From contig CAKPCB010000001.1 of assembly GCA_934141245.1 (NCBI GenBank), forward strand, positions 1-64,000: 64,000 nucleotides of DNA, in the 5' to 3' direction. This document shows, piece after piece, positions 26,070 to 34,807 of the stretch. The translations under genes were made by a program, and so were the position numbers. Source of the DNA: an uncultured Bacilli bacterium. GTDB lineage: Bacteria > Bacillota_I > Bacilli_A > RF39 > UBA660. The stretch's first letter is position 1, and the number at the start of each line of letters is the position of its first letter. The notes under the pieces are model-generated. The model worked only from the letters and a program-made list of their open reading frames with translations. It was not told the DNA's origin and made no database searches.

Positions 26070-26771
26070 ATGGAATATAAAAGAGTACTATTAAAGTTAA
26101 GTGGTGAAGCATTAAAAAATGGAAAAGATGATATTGTTGACTTTGATTATGTTTTAAAACTATGCAATGAAATTTCAAAGTTAAATAAAAAGTTCATAAG
26201 TATTGGAATTGTAGTAGGTGGAGGTAATATTTGGAGAGGAAGAGAAAACACCTATATTGATAGTGAATCATCGGACAGAATAGGAATACTTGGAACTAGT
26301 ATAAATGCACTTATTTTAAAATCTGCTTTTGATAAATTGAAAATAAATGCTTGTGTATATAATTCATTTGATGCAAAAAATATTATTGATAAAGTACCAA
26401 GCAAAGAAAAATTGTCTATATTGAATAAGGAAAACATAATTATATTTGGTGGTGGAACAGGTAAAGTGGGTTGCTCAACTGATACTGCTGCTGCATTATA
26501 TGCAAATTTAATTGATGCAGATGTAATAATAAAGTTAACAAATGTAGACGGAATATATAATATGGATCCCAATAAGTATACAAATGCAAAAAAGTATGAC
26601 AATATTTCTTTTGATGAGGTAATAGATAAAAATTTAAGTGTTATGGATTTAAGTGCCATTAAAATATGCAGAGATAATAATATTGAAATATTAGTAACAA
26701 ATATTAATAGTTTATTTAACGTGGAAGATGCTATAAGCAAGAAATCTTATAGTATTGTAAAAAACAAATGA
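26070..26771 (+). CDS. pyrH: UMP kinase
   Basis: This 233-residue amino acid kinase phosphorylates UMP to UDP. It opens KRVLLKLSGEAL, has GIVVGGGNIWRG, then the UMP-site segment DRIGILGTSINAL (usually D-x-MGMLATxMNAL, so somewhat diverged), GGGTGKVGCSTDTAAAL, and KLTNVDGIYNMDP. The start follows TTGGAGG. It is usually placed with rpsB, tsf and frr; here it stands alone between a lipoprotein and a large HopA1-like gene, with no frr after it. Confidence 0.92.
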   Translation: MEYKRVLLKLSGEALKNGKDDIVDFDYVLKLCNEISKLNKKFISIGIVVGGGNIWRGRENTYIDSESSDRIGILGTSINALILKSAFDKLKINACVYNSFDAKNIIDKVPSKEKLSILNKENIIIFGGGTGKVGCSTDTAAALYANLIDADVIIKLTNVDGIYNMDPNKYTNAKKYDNISFDEVIDKNLSVMDLSAIKICRDNNIEILVTNINSLFNVEDAISKKSYSIVKNK

Positions 26772-26897
26772 GTGATTTTTTAATGAAAAATTTATCAAAA
26801 AATGATATAATTAATAAAAATAGGGGCTAGATATTTAAGTTATTATATAAATGTTGTAATTTAAATTAAGAAAATCTAATAACAGGAGACATTATTT

Positions 26898-29084
26898 ATG
26901 GAGTTAATGGAATTATATCAACAAATAAAAAATCCAATTGATGATCCAAAAGTAATAGAAAAATTAATAAATGTATATGCTAATATTCCCAATGGATATG
27001 AAGGATATTACACTCAATTATTAAGCACTGTACAAAAGGAACATAATAATGGTCAATACTATACTGCTGATGCTGATAAGTTTTATTCAATGTTGTTTAA
27101 TAAATGGAAGAACAATATAATTGCATTAAATAGTGAAGAATTTAGAAAATTATATAGTCAGGGTAGTTATGGACAAGACTTTATTGAAATGAGGAATTAT
27201 CTAAAAAGTGTTCCTGATGTAACAACAATGAATGAAGCAGATGCTATACTAAGTGGAAATACAAATAATAAAGATATAAATAATGCAATTAGAAAGTATA
27301 GTTGGAAAGCATTGGGTGAAGATAGTGATTGGATTCATGTTTGTTCTAAATATTTAACAGCACAAAAAGAGGACTATCCAAATGTAGAGCATAGACTATA
27401 CTTGGATACTGAATCTTTAGATACCTATAAAATGGCAGAACTTTTTGTTGAAAAATGTGATCAGCATAAGCTACCATATTATTTTAAATTCGATGAACTT
27501 GCTAACAGGGATGATACTATTGTAATTTATTCATCAACAGAAAATCTAACTAAGTATGTTGAAATTTTAAAAGAAATACAAAAAGAGCATCCTGAATTAG
27601 TTTCAAGATTAAAAGAACCCCCAGTACTTGCTGGAAGAATTGATGGTTGGATTGGATATGGTTCTGAACCACAAAAAACACCTGATGGTAAACCTCAATC
27701 ATTTAATAAAACTAGGACTAAAATTTTGGAAAATGCAATAGGAAATACTACAAAGCAATGGATTATGGATCATAGAATGATGTTGGTTACATATCAAGGC
27801 CAAGAATTGAGTTTTCAAGATTATATTGCTATGAAAGGAACAGAAAAATTAATATCTAGTTTAGAACATAAATATAATTATTGGGAAAAAGATGGATCGT
27901 TTAATCCCACTATGATTAGTAATATGTTAGGATATACACTACAAGATATTAAATCAGGTCAGTTTAAGAAAAATGTATATGAAGTATTAAAAAGTAGTAT
28001 ATCTTCATCATTATCAACTGTATGTAATGGAAATGCAAAAGATATGGAATTCATTAATATGGGAGTAAGGAATGGTAAAAAAATACATTTTACTGGTTAT
28101 GACTTAGAAAAAACAATTCAAGAAGTATCTGTGATTATTTCAAAAATCGATTCAAATTTCATACCTACAATTCAATCTGAAATAAAAAATTCTGCAAAAC
28201 AATATGGCATCGATAGTGAAAAATTTTGCTTTGATATCAAATCAAAAGAAAGAATGATGGAAGTAGCAACACAGCTAGACAATCAAAATATATCAGTGTC
28301 TATAAACGATAATAAAGAAAAAACAATTTTGACAAATGATTCGACAAATCCAAATGCTAATTTAGGATCTTCGGGTGAAGATTACTATGAAATGATAGAT
28401 AGAATAAAAAGTTTAGGAAGTTTAAAAGATATTTTAAAAAACGAAAATTTAGTTATGGCTATAATCGCATATAATGGAGATAGACATTTCTTTGCAGCAT
28501 TTATAGATCTAATTAATGAAGGCCTTGCAAAGCATGAAATTTCCAGTGATGATTTAGAGGTTTTCACTTCTGGTAAAGTTGCAGAAGCAATTATAAATAT
28601 TAATGAAACAGCAAAGCAATATGGAAATAGGAATGCATATCCAAATGAGTCACAAGATAAGTTGAATTATTTATCAGAAATAACTGATAGTAAAGCATAT
28701 GCGGCTAGTTTCACACATCCAGAAATTTTAAATGCAATGGCTGGTAATGGAAATACTGAATTAACCGAATGGTCAAGAAAAACTACAAAGCCTCCAGTAG
28801 GGGGATTTGCAACTGTAATATCAGAAATGCTTGCACGAGGTAATGTTGAACAGGCAAAAAATTTTATAGATAGAGTATGTTATTATGAAAAAGAGTATTC
28901 TTTAGCAAAACATGTGAATAATAGGAAGGAACAAACTGATTTTGAACAACATTTAGTTACTACTCAAAAAAAATTATCCAATAAAACAGGAAATATAAGG
29001 ATTACTAAAGTGAATTTACATAAAATGAAGGAATCATTAACAACAACTAAGTCTGAACAAAGAATGAATAGTACTAAAAAATAG
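26898..29084 (+). CDS. Large cytoplasmic protein with a HopA1-like domain
   Basis: This 728-residue protein has no signal peptide or membrane segment. Residues ~130-260 (HRLYLDTES..., a strand-helix-strand with RDDTIVIYSS, then PPVLAGRIDGWIGYGSEP) resemble by pattern the T3SS effector HopA1 family, whose members include plant-pathogen effectors and lyase partners of class V lanthipeptide pathways. That match is from recollection of the family and is moderate. The rest is helical, with an acidic middle and a strongly basic C-terminus ending TKK. The start follows AGGAGA; a TATAAT at 26806-26811 may be its -10. No peptide precursor is seen nearby. Confidence 0.5.
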   Translation: MELMELYQQIKNPIDDPKVIEKLINVYANIPNGYEGYYTQLLSTVQKEHNNGQYYTADADKFYSMLFNKWKNNIIALNSEEFRKLYSQGSYGQDFIEMRNYLKSVPDVTTMNEADAILSGNTNNKDINNAIRKYSWKALGEDSDWIHVCSKYLTAQKEDYPNVEHRLYLDTESLDTYKMAELFVEKCDQHKLPYYFKFDELANRDDTIVIYSSTENLTKYVEILKEIQKEHPELVSRLKEPPVLAGRIDGWIGYGSEPQKTPDGKPQSFNKTRTKILENAIGNTTKQWIMDHRMMLVTYQGQELSFQDYIAMKGTEKLISSLEHKYNYWEKDGSFNPTMISNMLGYTLQDIKSGQFKKNVYEVLKSSISSSLSTVCNGNAKDMEFINMGVRNGKKIHFTGYDLEKTIQEVSVIISKIDSNFIPTIQSEIKNSAKQYGIDSEKFCFDIKSKERMMEVATQLDNQNISVSINDNKEKTILTNDSTNPNANLGSSGEDYYEMIDRIKSLGSLKDILKNENLVMAIIAYNGDRHFFAAFIDLINEGLAKHEISSDDLEVFTSGKVAEAIININETAKQYGNRNAYPNESQDKLNYLSEITDSKAYAASFTHPEILNAMAGNGNTELTEWSRKTTKPPVGGFATVISEMLARGNVEQAKNFIDRVCYYEKEYSLAKHVNNRKEQTDFEQHLVTTQKKLSNKTGNIRITKVNLHKMKESLTTTKSEQRMNSTKK

Positions 29085-29137
29085 TATGAAATACTAAAAG
29101 CAACATATAAAAAAATAAATAAGAGAACTAATTTTAG

Positions 29138-29145
29138 CATATAAT
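29138..29145 (+). promoter_or_regulatory. CATATAAT, candidate sporulation-type -10 before dacB
   Basis: CATATAAT resembles the -10 of mother-cell sigma factors (CATA-x3-T). dacB is SigE-dependent in Bacillus. The site is only 15 bases before the start codon and no matching -35 is clear, so the call is tentative. Confidence 0.3.
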
Positions 29146-29160
29146 TGTTTAGGTGAAGAT

Positions 29161-30240
29161 ATGAAAAAAATAGTTCTTTTTTTATTTGTTTTATTATTAC
29201 CAATAAATATTTATGCAATAAGTGATACAGCAAAATCAACAATCGTAATGGATATGGATAGTGGGAGAATACTATATCAAAAGAATGCAAATGAGCAGAG
29301 ATTAATTGCATCAACAACAAAAATAATGACCGCAGTAATTGCAATAGAAAACGGAAACTTAGATGAAGAAGTCACGGTTGGAGAAGAAGTGCTTAAAATG
29401 TATGGTTCTAATATATATATTGAATTAGGTGAAGTAATGACACTTAGAAATCTTTTATATGGATTACTTTTAAGAAGTGGTAATGATGCAGCAATGGTTA
29501 TCGCATGTAACATAGGAAAAACAGAAGAAAAGTTTGTAGAAATGATGAATGCTAAAGCAAAAGAAATAGGTATGAAAAATACCATCTTTAGAAATAGTCA
29601 CGGTCTAGATGAAGAAACTAAAAATTATTCAACAGCAAAAGATATGGCAATACTTTCAAGTTATGCAAATAAGCTAGATGTTTATAAACAGATATCAAAA
29701 ACAAAAAAGTGGACTGTTCAAACTGATAAGAAAAGTTATGTTTGGAATAATAGAAATAAACTTCTTTATTCTTATAAAAATGCAACAGGTGGAAAAACTG
29801 GATATACCCCAAGTGCAGGAAGAACATTAGTTACAACTGCATCAAAAGATAATTTAAATCTTACAATTGCTACATTAAATGATGCTAATGAATATACAAC
29901 ACATGAATCACTATATGAATATTGCTTTAATAAATATACAAATTATTTAATTGTTGATAGAAATAACTTTCAAATAGATGATAACTTTTTTAAGGACAAA
30001 TTATATATTAAAAAATCTTTTACATATCCATTAACTACTAGTGAAGAAAAAAATATAAATGTAGTTGTTAAGTTAGAAAAAGTAAAAAAGTATAATGATA
30101 ATGATAAAGTAGGTAACGTCATAGTTACATTAAACGAAGAAGAAATATTTAATACTCCTGTATATGTCAAAAAAAAGGAAAGCAAAATAACTTTCATTAA
30201 AAAGCTTAAAAATATAATTAAGAAAGTATTTGGTAAATAA
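29161..30240 (+). CDS. D-alanyl-D-alanine carboxypeptidase (DacB/DacF type)
   Basis: This 359-residue penicillin-binding carboxypeptidase removes the terminal D-Ala of peptidoglycan stem peptides. A signal peptide spans residues 1-19. The three catalytic motifs are in place: STTK (Ser51-Lys54), SGN (106-108) and KTG (212-214). A C-terminal beta-rich region and a basic amphipathic tail (KKLKNIIKKVFGK) act as the membrane anchor, typical of this class. It begins a dacB-spmA-spmB order, so a role in spore cortex cross-link control is likely. Confidence 0.93.
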   Translation: MKKIVLFLFVLLLPINIYAISDTAKSTIVMDMDSGRILYQKNANEQRLIASTTKIMTAVIAIENGNLDEEVTVGEEVLKMYGSNIYIELGEVMTLRNLLYGLLLRSGNDAAMVIACNIGKTEEKFVEMMNAKAKEIGMKNTIFRNSHGLDEETKNYSTAKDMAILSSYANKLDVYKQISKTKKWTVQTDKKSYVWNNRNKLLYSYKNATGGKTGYTPSAGRTLVTTASKDNLNLTIATLNDANEYTTHESLYEYCFNKYTNYLIVDRNNFQIDDNFFKDKLYIKKSFTYPLTTSEEKNINVVVKLEKVKKYNDNDKVGNVIVTLNEEEIFNTPVYVKKKESKITFIKKLKNIIKKVFGK

Positions 30241-30242
30241 TT

Positions 30243-30830
30243 ATGATGAATAAAATATGGGGTATGTTTATTATAATTGGAATTATATTTTCTATTACAA
30301 CTAGAAATATAGAGATTATAAATAATGAAATGATTACGTTTCCAAATGAAATTTTGGATATATTTTTATCCATGTTACCACTTATGATTATATGGAGTGG
30401 TATTATGAACATTGCAAAGGATGCTGGAATATTAAAAAAATTAACAAATTTTTTAAGTCCAGTTTTTTCTAAAATATTTCCTGATATACCAAAAAATCAT
30501 GAATCTTTAGGGTATATTGCATCAAATTTAATAATAAATATGCTTGGAATACATAATGCATCAACACCATTTGGACTTAAGGCAATGAAATCATTAGATG
30601 ATTTAAATGAAAATAAAAAGGTTGCTAGTAGAAGCATGATAACTTTTTTAGTTTTAAATACAAGTGGAGTTACAATAATAGCAACAGATATAATTGCAAT
30701 AAGAGCTAAATATGGTGCTGTAGAGCCTACAATGATTTTGTCTACGACTATAACTGCAACTATTTTAACAACCATTTTTGGGTTAATTGTTGATAGAATA
30801 TTTTATAACATCAAGGGGAAAAAGTCATGA
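30243..30830 (+). CDS. spmA: Spore maturation protein SpmA
   Basis: This 195-residue membrane protein has about five helices and the nucleoside-recognition/Gate domain: MLPLMIIWSGIMNIAKDAG, NLIINMLGIHNASTPFGLKAMKSL and a final helix TTITATILTTIFG. SpmA and SpmB are needed for spore core dehydration. It starts 2 bases after the dacB stop and overlaps spmB by 4 bases (ATGA), so the three genes are coupled. Either of two adjacent ATG codons (30243, 30246) may be the start. Confidence 0.93.
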   Translation: MMNKIWGMFIIIGIIFSITTRNIEIINNEMITFPNEILDIFLSMLPLMIIWSGIMNIAKDAGILKKLTNFLSPVFSKIFPDIPKNHESLGYIASNLIINMLGIHNASTPFGLKAMKSLDDLNENKKVASRSMITFLVLNTSGVTIIATDIIAIRAKYGAVEPTMILSTTITATILTTIFGLIVDRIFYNIKGKKS

Positions 30831-31351
30831 ATCTAATAAAAATTGGTAATATTCTTATACCAATTGTAGTTCTTGCAATCATAATATATGGTATAAGTAA
30901 AAAAGTGAATATTTATGATAGTTTTATAAATGGTTGCAAGGAAGGATTAGAACTTTCAATATCAATATTTCCATATTTAATTGCTATGTTATTTGCTACT
31001 AATATTTTAATTAAAAGTGGTTTTCTGAATAGTATATTTATGTTCTTTAAACCTATATTTGATGTTTTAAAAGTTCCAATAGAAATATTACCTATGGCAA
31101 TATTAAGACCAATATCTGGTAATGCATCATTTGCAATTATGATAGATTTAATAAAAGAATATGGCGTAGATTCATATATAGGTAAAATAGCTGCAACACT
31201 TCAAGGATCAACTGACACAACAATTTATGTGTTGTCCTTATATTTCGGAAGTATAGGTATAAAAAAGATAAGATATTCTTTATATGCAGGTTTATTAACT
31301 GATTTGTTTGCAATTATTGTAAGTATAATATTAGTTAATTTAATATTTTAA
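30827..31351 (+). CDS. spmB: Spore maturation protein SpmB
   Basis: This 174-residue membrane protein is the partner of SpmA, with the same Gate-type fold: GCKEGLELSISIFPYLIAMLFATNIL, RPISGNASFAIMIDLI and AATLQGSTDTTIYVLSLYFGS. The start lies inside the spmA end (ATGA overlap) with AAGGGGA upstream. Gene order dacB-spmA-spmB-rluB matches Bacillus. Confidence 0.93.
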   Translation: MNLIKIGNILIPIVVLAIIIYGISKKVNIYDSFINGCKEGLELSISIFPYLIAMLFATNILIKSGFLNSIFMFFKPIFDVLKVPIEILPMAILRPISGNASFAIMIDLIKEYGVDSYIGKIAATLQGSTDTTIYVLSLYFGSIGIKKIRYSLYAGLLTDLFAIIVSIILVNLIF

Positions 31352-31392
31352 ATATTTAACTATTTATGTTATAATTTTTGCAGGTGATATAA

Positions 31393-32136
31393 ATGGAACG
31401 TTTACAAAAAGTACTTGCAAATAGTGGTGTTGCATCAAGAAGAAAATCAGAAGAATTAATAAGACAAGGAAAAGTTAAAGTTAATGGTAAGGTAGTTACT
31501 GAGATGGGATTTAAAGTTTCACATTCTAGTTTAATTGAAGTAAACAATGTCAAAATACAACAAGAAGATAAGGTGTATTTTTTACTTAATAAACCAAGAG
31601 GCGTAGTAACTACATCTAGTGATGAACATGGTAGAAAAACTGTAGTAGATCTAATTAATTGTGATAAAAGAATTTATCCAGTAGGAAGGCTTGATTATGA
31701 TACAACAGGTCTTATTATACTTACAAATGATGGAGAGTTTACTAATAATATAATTCATCCTAAAAATGAAATAAATAAGACATATGTTGCTAAGATTAAT
31801 GGTATATTAACTATATCTGATATTATGGCATTAAAACGTGGTGTTAATTTAGAAGATGGAAAAACTTCACCTGCAAAGGTAAAAGTTAGAAAAATTGATA
31901 ATAAAACTAAGACTTCAATCATAGAGTTAACTATTCATGAAGGAAGAAATCATCAAGTCAAAAGAATGTTTGAATCGCTAGGATATGAAGTATTAAAACT
32001 AAAAAGAGAAAAAATTGCTTTTTTAACTTTAAAGGGATTAAATTCTGGGGATTATAGAACACTTACTCCAAAAGAAGTAAATCAGTTATATGCATTATCG
32101 CAAAATATAGAATCAAATGGTATAAAAAAAGTATAG
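31393..32136 (+). CDS. rluB: 23S rRNA pseudouridine synthase RluB family
   Basis: This 247-residue enzyme makes pseudouridine in 23S rRNA (position 2605 in the E. coli numbering for RluB). An N-terminal S4 RNA-binding domain (ERLQKVLANSGVASRRKSEELI) is followed by the catalytic domain with YPVGRLDYDTTGLIILTNDG (Asp in GRLDYDT is catalytic) and EGRNHQVKRMFESLG. It sits downstream of spmB as in B. subtilis. A TGTTATAAT extended -10 at 31367-31375 gives it its own likely promoter. The start follows AGGTGATA. Confidence 0.93.
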   Translation: MERLQKVLANSGVASRRKSEELIRQGKVKVNGKVVTEMGFKVSHSSLIEVNNVKIQQEDKVYFLLNKPRGVVTTSSDEHGRKTVVDLINCDKRIYPVGRLDYDTTGLIILTNDGEFTNNIIHPKNEINKTYVAKINGILTISDIMALKRGVNLEDGKTSPAKVKVRKIDNKTKTSIIELTIHEGRNHQVKRMFESLGYEVLKLKREKIAFLTLKGLNSGDYRTLTPKEVNQLYALSQNIESNGIKKV

Positions 32137-32154
32137 TGATCACTATACTTTTTT
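32125..32154. terminator. Perfectly palindromic bidirectional terminator
   Basis: AAAAAAGTATAGTGA and TCACTATACTTTTTT form a perfect inverted repeat between rluB and the convergent ferredoxin gene. The rluB stop codon lies in its 5' arm. Confidence 0.88.
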
Positions 32155-32159
32155 AAGTG

Positions 32160-32348
32160 TTATTCTTCTGTAGTAATTGCTCCAGTAGGACAACTTTCAA
32201 CAGCTTCAACAACATCATTTTTGTTTTCTTCTGTAATATTACCACTTGCACATGCTAATCCATCATCTTCAATTTCAAATACATCAGGAACTATTGCAGC
32301 ACAAGCACCACAGCCTATACATTGATCTTTGTTAACATTAACTTTCAT
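32160..32348 (-). CDS. 4Fe-4S ferredoxin
   Basis: This 62-residue acidic ferredoxin carries one 4Fe-4S cluster: CIGCGAC near residues 10-16 plus a distant C-P (SCPTGAI). It is a small electron carrier. Other cysteines (near 42) could be non-ligand. The start follows GAGGTG and a good promoter lies upstream. It is convergent with rluB. Confidence 0.93.
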   Translation of the reverse strand: MKVNVNKDQCIGCGACAAIVPDVFEIEDDGLACASGNITEENKNDVVEAVESCPTGAITTEE

Positions 32349-32368
32349 TATTTAAACACCTCAATATA

Positions 32369-32397
32369 ATTATATAATAAAATATTTGTTAATACAA
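32369..32397 (-). promoter_or_regulatory. SigA promoter of the ferredoxin gene
   Basis: On the minus strand TTGTAT, a 17-bp spacer and TATAAT, 20 bases before the ferredoxin start. Confidence 0.75.
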
Positions 32398-32497
32398 TTA
32401 ATATACATAACTTTACATATCTTATAGGTCTTATAAGCTGAGTACTTTAGTTTTTTTTAATAATATGATAAAATACTTATAGAATTGAGGTGTACTT

Positions 32498-33295
32498 ATG
32501 GAAAAAAGAGTGCAAAGATATACTGAAAATGAACAAACATATCCAAAAACTAGAACTTCAAAGAATAAATATTTATATGATGAATTAAATAACAAAATAG
32601 GATATGAAGAGTTAACAAATTTAGATACACAAACTAAAATAGATTTATCAGAAATAACCGGTAAGTCTATTAGTAGAGAAGAATACCAAAAAACAAAGGA
32701 TTATCAACAATTGTTTAATAAACAAGATGAAAAAGAAGAAGAAGAAGTTCAGGAAAAAGAAGAAAAAATATATGATATTAATGCAATACTTGAAGAAGCA
32801 AGAAAAAGTAGAGAAAAGTTTGATGAGTTAGAAAGTAAACGTAGATTAAAAGAAAATGATTATATAACCTTAGCGGATATAAATAAAAAAGATGAGTACA
32901 AAAAAGAAACTCAAAATAATATAGATGAAAAAGAACTTACTGATCTTATAAATACAATAACATCACATAATTTAGTAAATGATATAAAAAATGCTGAAGC
33001 TAAAGAAGGATCTGAGTCAGAAGATTTATTTTCTGAGCTTATGGCAACTAGTGCAGTTGACTTAGAAGGAATTGCAAGTGAATCTAATAAAAAAGAAGAC
33101 GATGAAGAGGAAATAGATAGCTCATTTTATACTAAATCTATGGATTTGTCGGAGCAAGATTTTGAATTAAGTGAAGAATTTGAAAATGATAGAAAGTCAA
33201 AAGTAAAAGCATTAGTTATTTTCTTAGTAATTTTAATACTCATTATATTAGGTGTATTTGGTTATTTATATTTAAAAAATAAAGGAATTATTTAA
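32498..33295 (+). CDS. Acidic tail-anchored membrane protein of unknown function
   Basis: This 265-residue protein is highly charged (Glu/Lys/Asp), with long helical, coiled-coil-like stretches, and ends with one membrane helix (about residues 237-259, KALVIFLVILILIILGVFGY) and a short KNKGII tail. The C-terminal anchor puts the bulk in the cytoplasm. The YDINAILEEARKSREKFDELE block is a candidate short interaction motif. The family was not recognised. The start follows GAGGTG; TAAAAT at 32469-32474 is a likely -10. Confidence 0.7.
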   Translation: MEKRVQRYTENEQTYPKTRTSKNKYLYDELNNKIGYEELTNLDTQTKIDLSEITGKSISREEYQKTKDYQQLFNKQDEKEEEEVQEKEEKIYDINAILEEARKSREKFDELESKRRLKENDYITLADINKKDEYKKETQNNIDEKELTDLINTITSHNLVNDIKNAEAKEGSESEDLFSELMATSAVDLEGIASESNKKEDDEEEIDSSFYTKSMDLSEQDFELSEEFENDRKSKVKALVIFLVILILIILGVFGYLYLKNKGII

Positions 33296-33321
33296 CATAT
33301 CAATTAAATAATTCTTTTTTT
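33285..33321 (+). terminator. Rho-independent terminator
   Basis: GAATTATTTAA pairs perfectly with TTAAATAATTC around an 8-nt loop, followed by seven T. It overlaps the end of the tail-anchored protein gene. Confidence 0.87.
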
Positions 33322-33391
33322 ATCTTATAGGAATGTTGGAATCGGCGACGACCAATTTCAAATAAAAATTTTAATTTTTATTCTTTTGTCC

Positions 33392-33399
33392 CATATAAT
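33392..33399 (+). promoter_or_regulatory. CATATAAT, candidate sporulation-type -10 before yunB
   Basis: The same octamer as before dacB, 15 bases before the yunB start. yunB is a SigE-dependent gene in Bacillus. No clear -35 is visible, and the leader would be very short. Confidence 0.3.
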
Positions 33400-33413
33400 T
33401 AATTGGTGATATT

Positions 33414-34172
33414 GTGAAGAGAATTAAATTAAAAAAAAGAAAACAACATTTAACTAAGTTTAATAAAATTATTATTATATTAATACTTATAATTACTTTA
33501 TCACTATTTTCTATAAAAAAATTAGGGGAACTAATTAATGATAAAATAATGGATTTTGCAATAATTGAGGTAAATAAACTATCTAGGAATATTATAAATA
33601 AAGCTGTTAATGAGACTGTACTAAAGGAATTAGAAACAGATAAATTATTTATTATAGAAAAAAACTCAAAGGGAGATATTCAACTTATAGATTTTGATGC
33701 TTTATATGTGAATAAAATATTATCATTGATAACAGAAAATATAGAAAAATATTTTTATGAATTAGAAAGTGGATATAGTAGTATTATTGATATAAAAAGC
33801 AATTTGGTTACTAATACAGATATAACATCTAAAAAGAAAGGTGTTATATTTGAAATACCAATGGGGGTAGCAACTAAAAATCCAATATTTTCAAATGTCG
33901 GCCCTAAAATCCCAATTAAATTATCATTAAGTGGAGATTTAGAATCTTGTGTTAAAACTATGACGCAATCATATGGAATTAATAATTCAGTTATAACAGT
34001 TTATGTGAATATTAAAGTTAATGAGCAAGTATTACTACCATTATCAACAAAAAGGAATACCGTTTCAAACGATATTCCAATTGCAATAAAAGTTATTCAG
34101 GGAAACATCCCAAATTATTATTTTAATGGAGTAGAGTCAAACTCTAGTTTATATAATATACCAACTAATTAA
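33414..34172 (+). CDS. yunB: Sporulation protein YunB
   Basis: This 252-residue protein matches YunB, which is required for proper spore formation in Bacillus. One membrane helix (about 18-36) follows a very basic N-terminus, then an extracellular domain with the family core: IFEIPMGVATKNPIFSNVGP, KIPIKLSLSGD, YGINNSVITVYVN and NDIPIAIKVIQG. GTG 33414 is the start, behind GGTGAT. It converges on the small export protein gene with 8 bases between stops. Confidence 0.9.
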   Translation: MKRIKLKKRKQHLTKFNKIIIILILIITLSLFSIKKLGELINDKIMDFAIIEVNKLSRNIINKAVNETVLKELETDKLFIIEKNSKGDIQLIDFDALYVNKILSLITENIEKYFYELESGYSSIIDIKSNLVTNTDITSKKKGVIFEIPMGVATKNPIFSNVGPKIPIKLSLSGDLESCVKTMTQSYGINNSVITVYVNIKVNEQVLLPLSTKRNTVSNDIPIAIKVIQGNIPNYYFNGVESNSSLYNIPTN

Positions 34173-34180
34173 TATATGTT

Positions 34181-34702
34181 TTATCCTAGAAGCCCATCAA
34201 ATAGACCAATAGATAAGATAGACATAATTATACCAGCCATAAGTACTCCAATACAAGCTGCAATAAATGATTTTTTCTTATCCATATCAAGCATAGCTGC
34301 AATTAAACAACCAGTCCAAGCACCTGTTCCAGGTAATGGAATTCCTATAAAAAGTACTAATCCCCAAAAACCATATTTTTCTATTTGTCCTTTTTTGTCT
34401 TCTACTTTTTTATCTATCCATTTTACAAACTTATTTAAAAAATTTACTTTACTATCACGTAATTTATTTATTATTCCTTTTATTAATAAAATGATAAATG
34501 GAACAGGTAATATATTTCCAATATAACAAATTATAAAAGATGCTATAGGATTTAATCCAAGTGCCCTAGCAGCAAGAATACCACCACGAAGTTCTAGTAT
34601 TGGACACATAGAAATAACAAACGAAATTATTTCTCTTCCTAAAGGTATTGATTTAATACCCCCAAGTATTCCTAATAAAAAACCAACAAGTTTCTCTGTC
34701 AT
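34181..34702 (-). CDS. Small multidrug export-type membrane protein
   Basis: This 173-residue membrane protein fits the putative small multi-drug export family (PF06695). It has SMCPILELRGGILAARALGLNP, a cytoplasmic basic loop and GLVLFIGIPLPGTGAWTGCLIAAML. About four or five helices are visible. The drug-export name is historical and the substrate is unknown. GGAGG lies before ATG 34702. It is divergent from the DedA gene. Confidence 0.85.
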   Translation of the reverse strand: MTEKLVGFLLGILGGIKSIPLGREIISFVISMCPILELRGGILAARALGLNPIASFIICYIGNILPVPFIILLIKGIINKLRDSKVNFLNKFVKWIDKKVEDKKGQIEKYGFWGLVLFIGIPLPGTGAWTGCLIAAMLDMDKKKSFIAACIGVLMAGIIMSILSIGLFDGLLG

Positions 34703-34807
34703 AATTTTAACCTCCGTTAATTTTATTCAATTATATTAAATAAAATGTATATGGTCAATTCTTTCATATAAAAAAATTAATATAATATACTTTTATAGGT
34801 GAGAAGA

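Noticed and set aside
26252..26740. Minus-strand open frame opposite pyrH
   Set aside because: Mirror frame of a conserved kinase gene. Its hydrophobic look comes from the complement of Asp/Asn-rich codons.
34176..34526. Plus-strand open frame of about 116 residues
   Set aside because: It is the complement of the conserved small multidrug-export-type gene on the minus strand; it has no ribosome site or family features.
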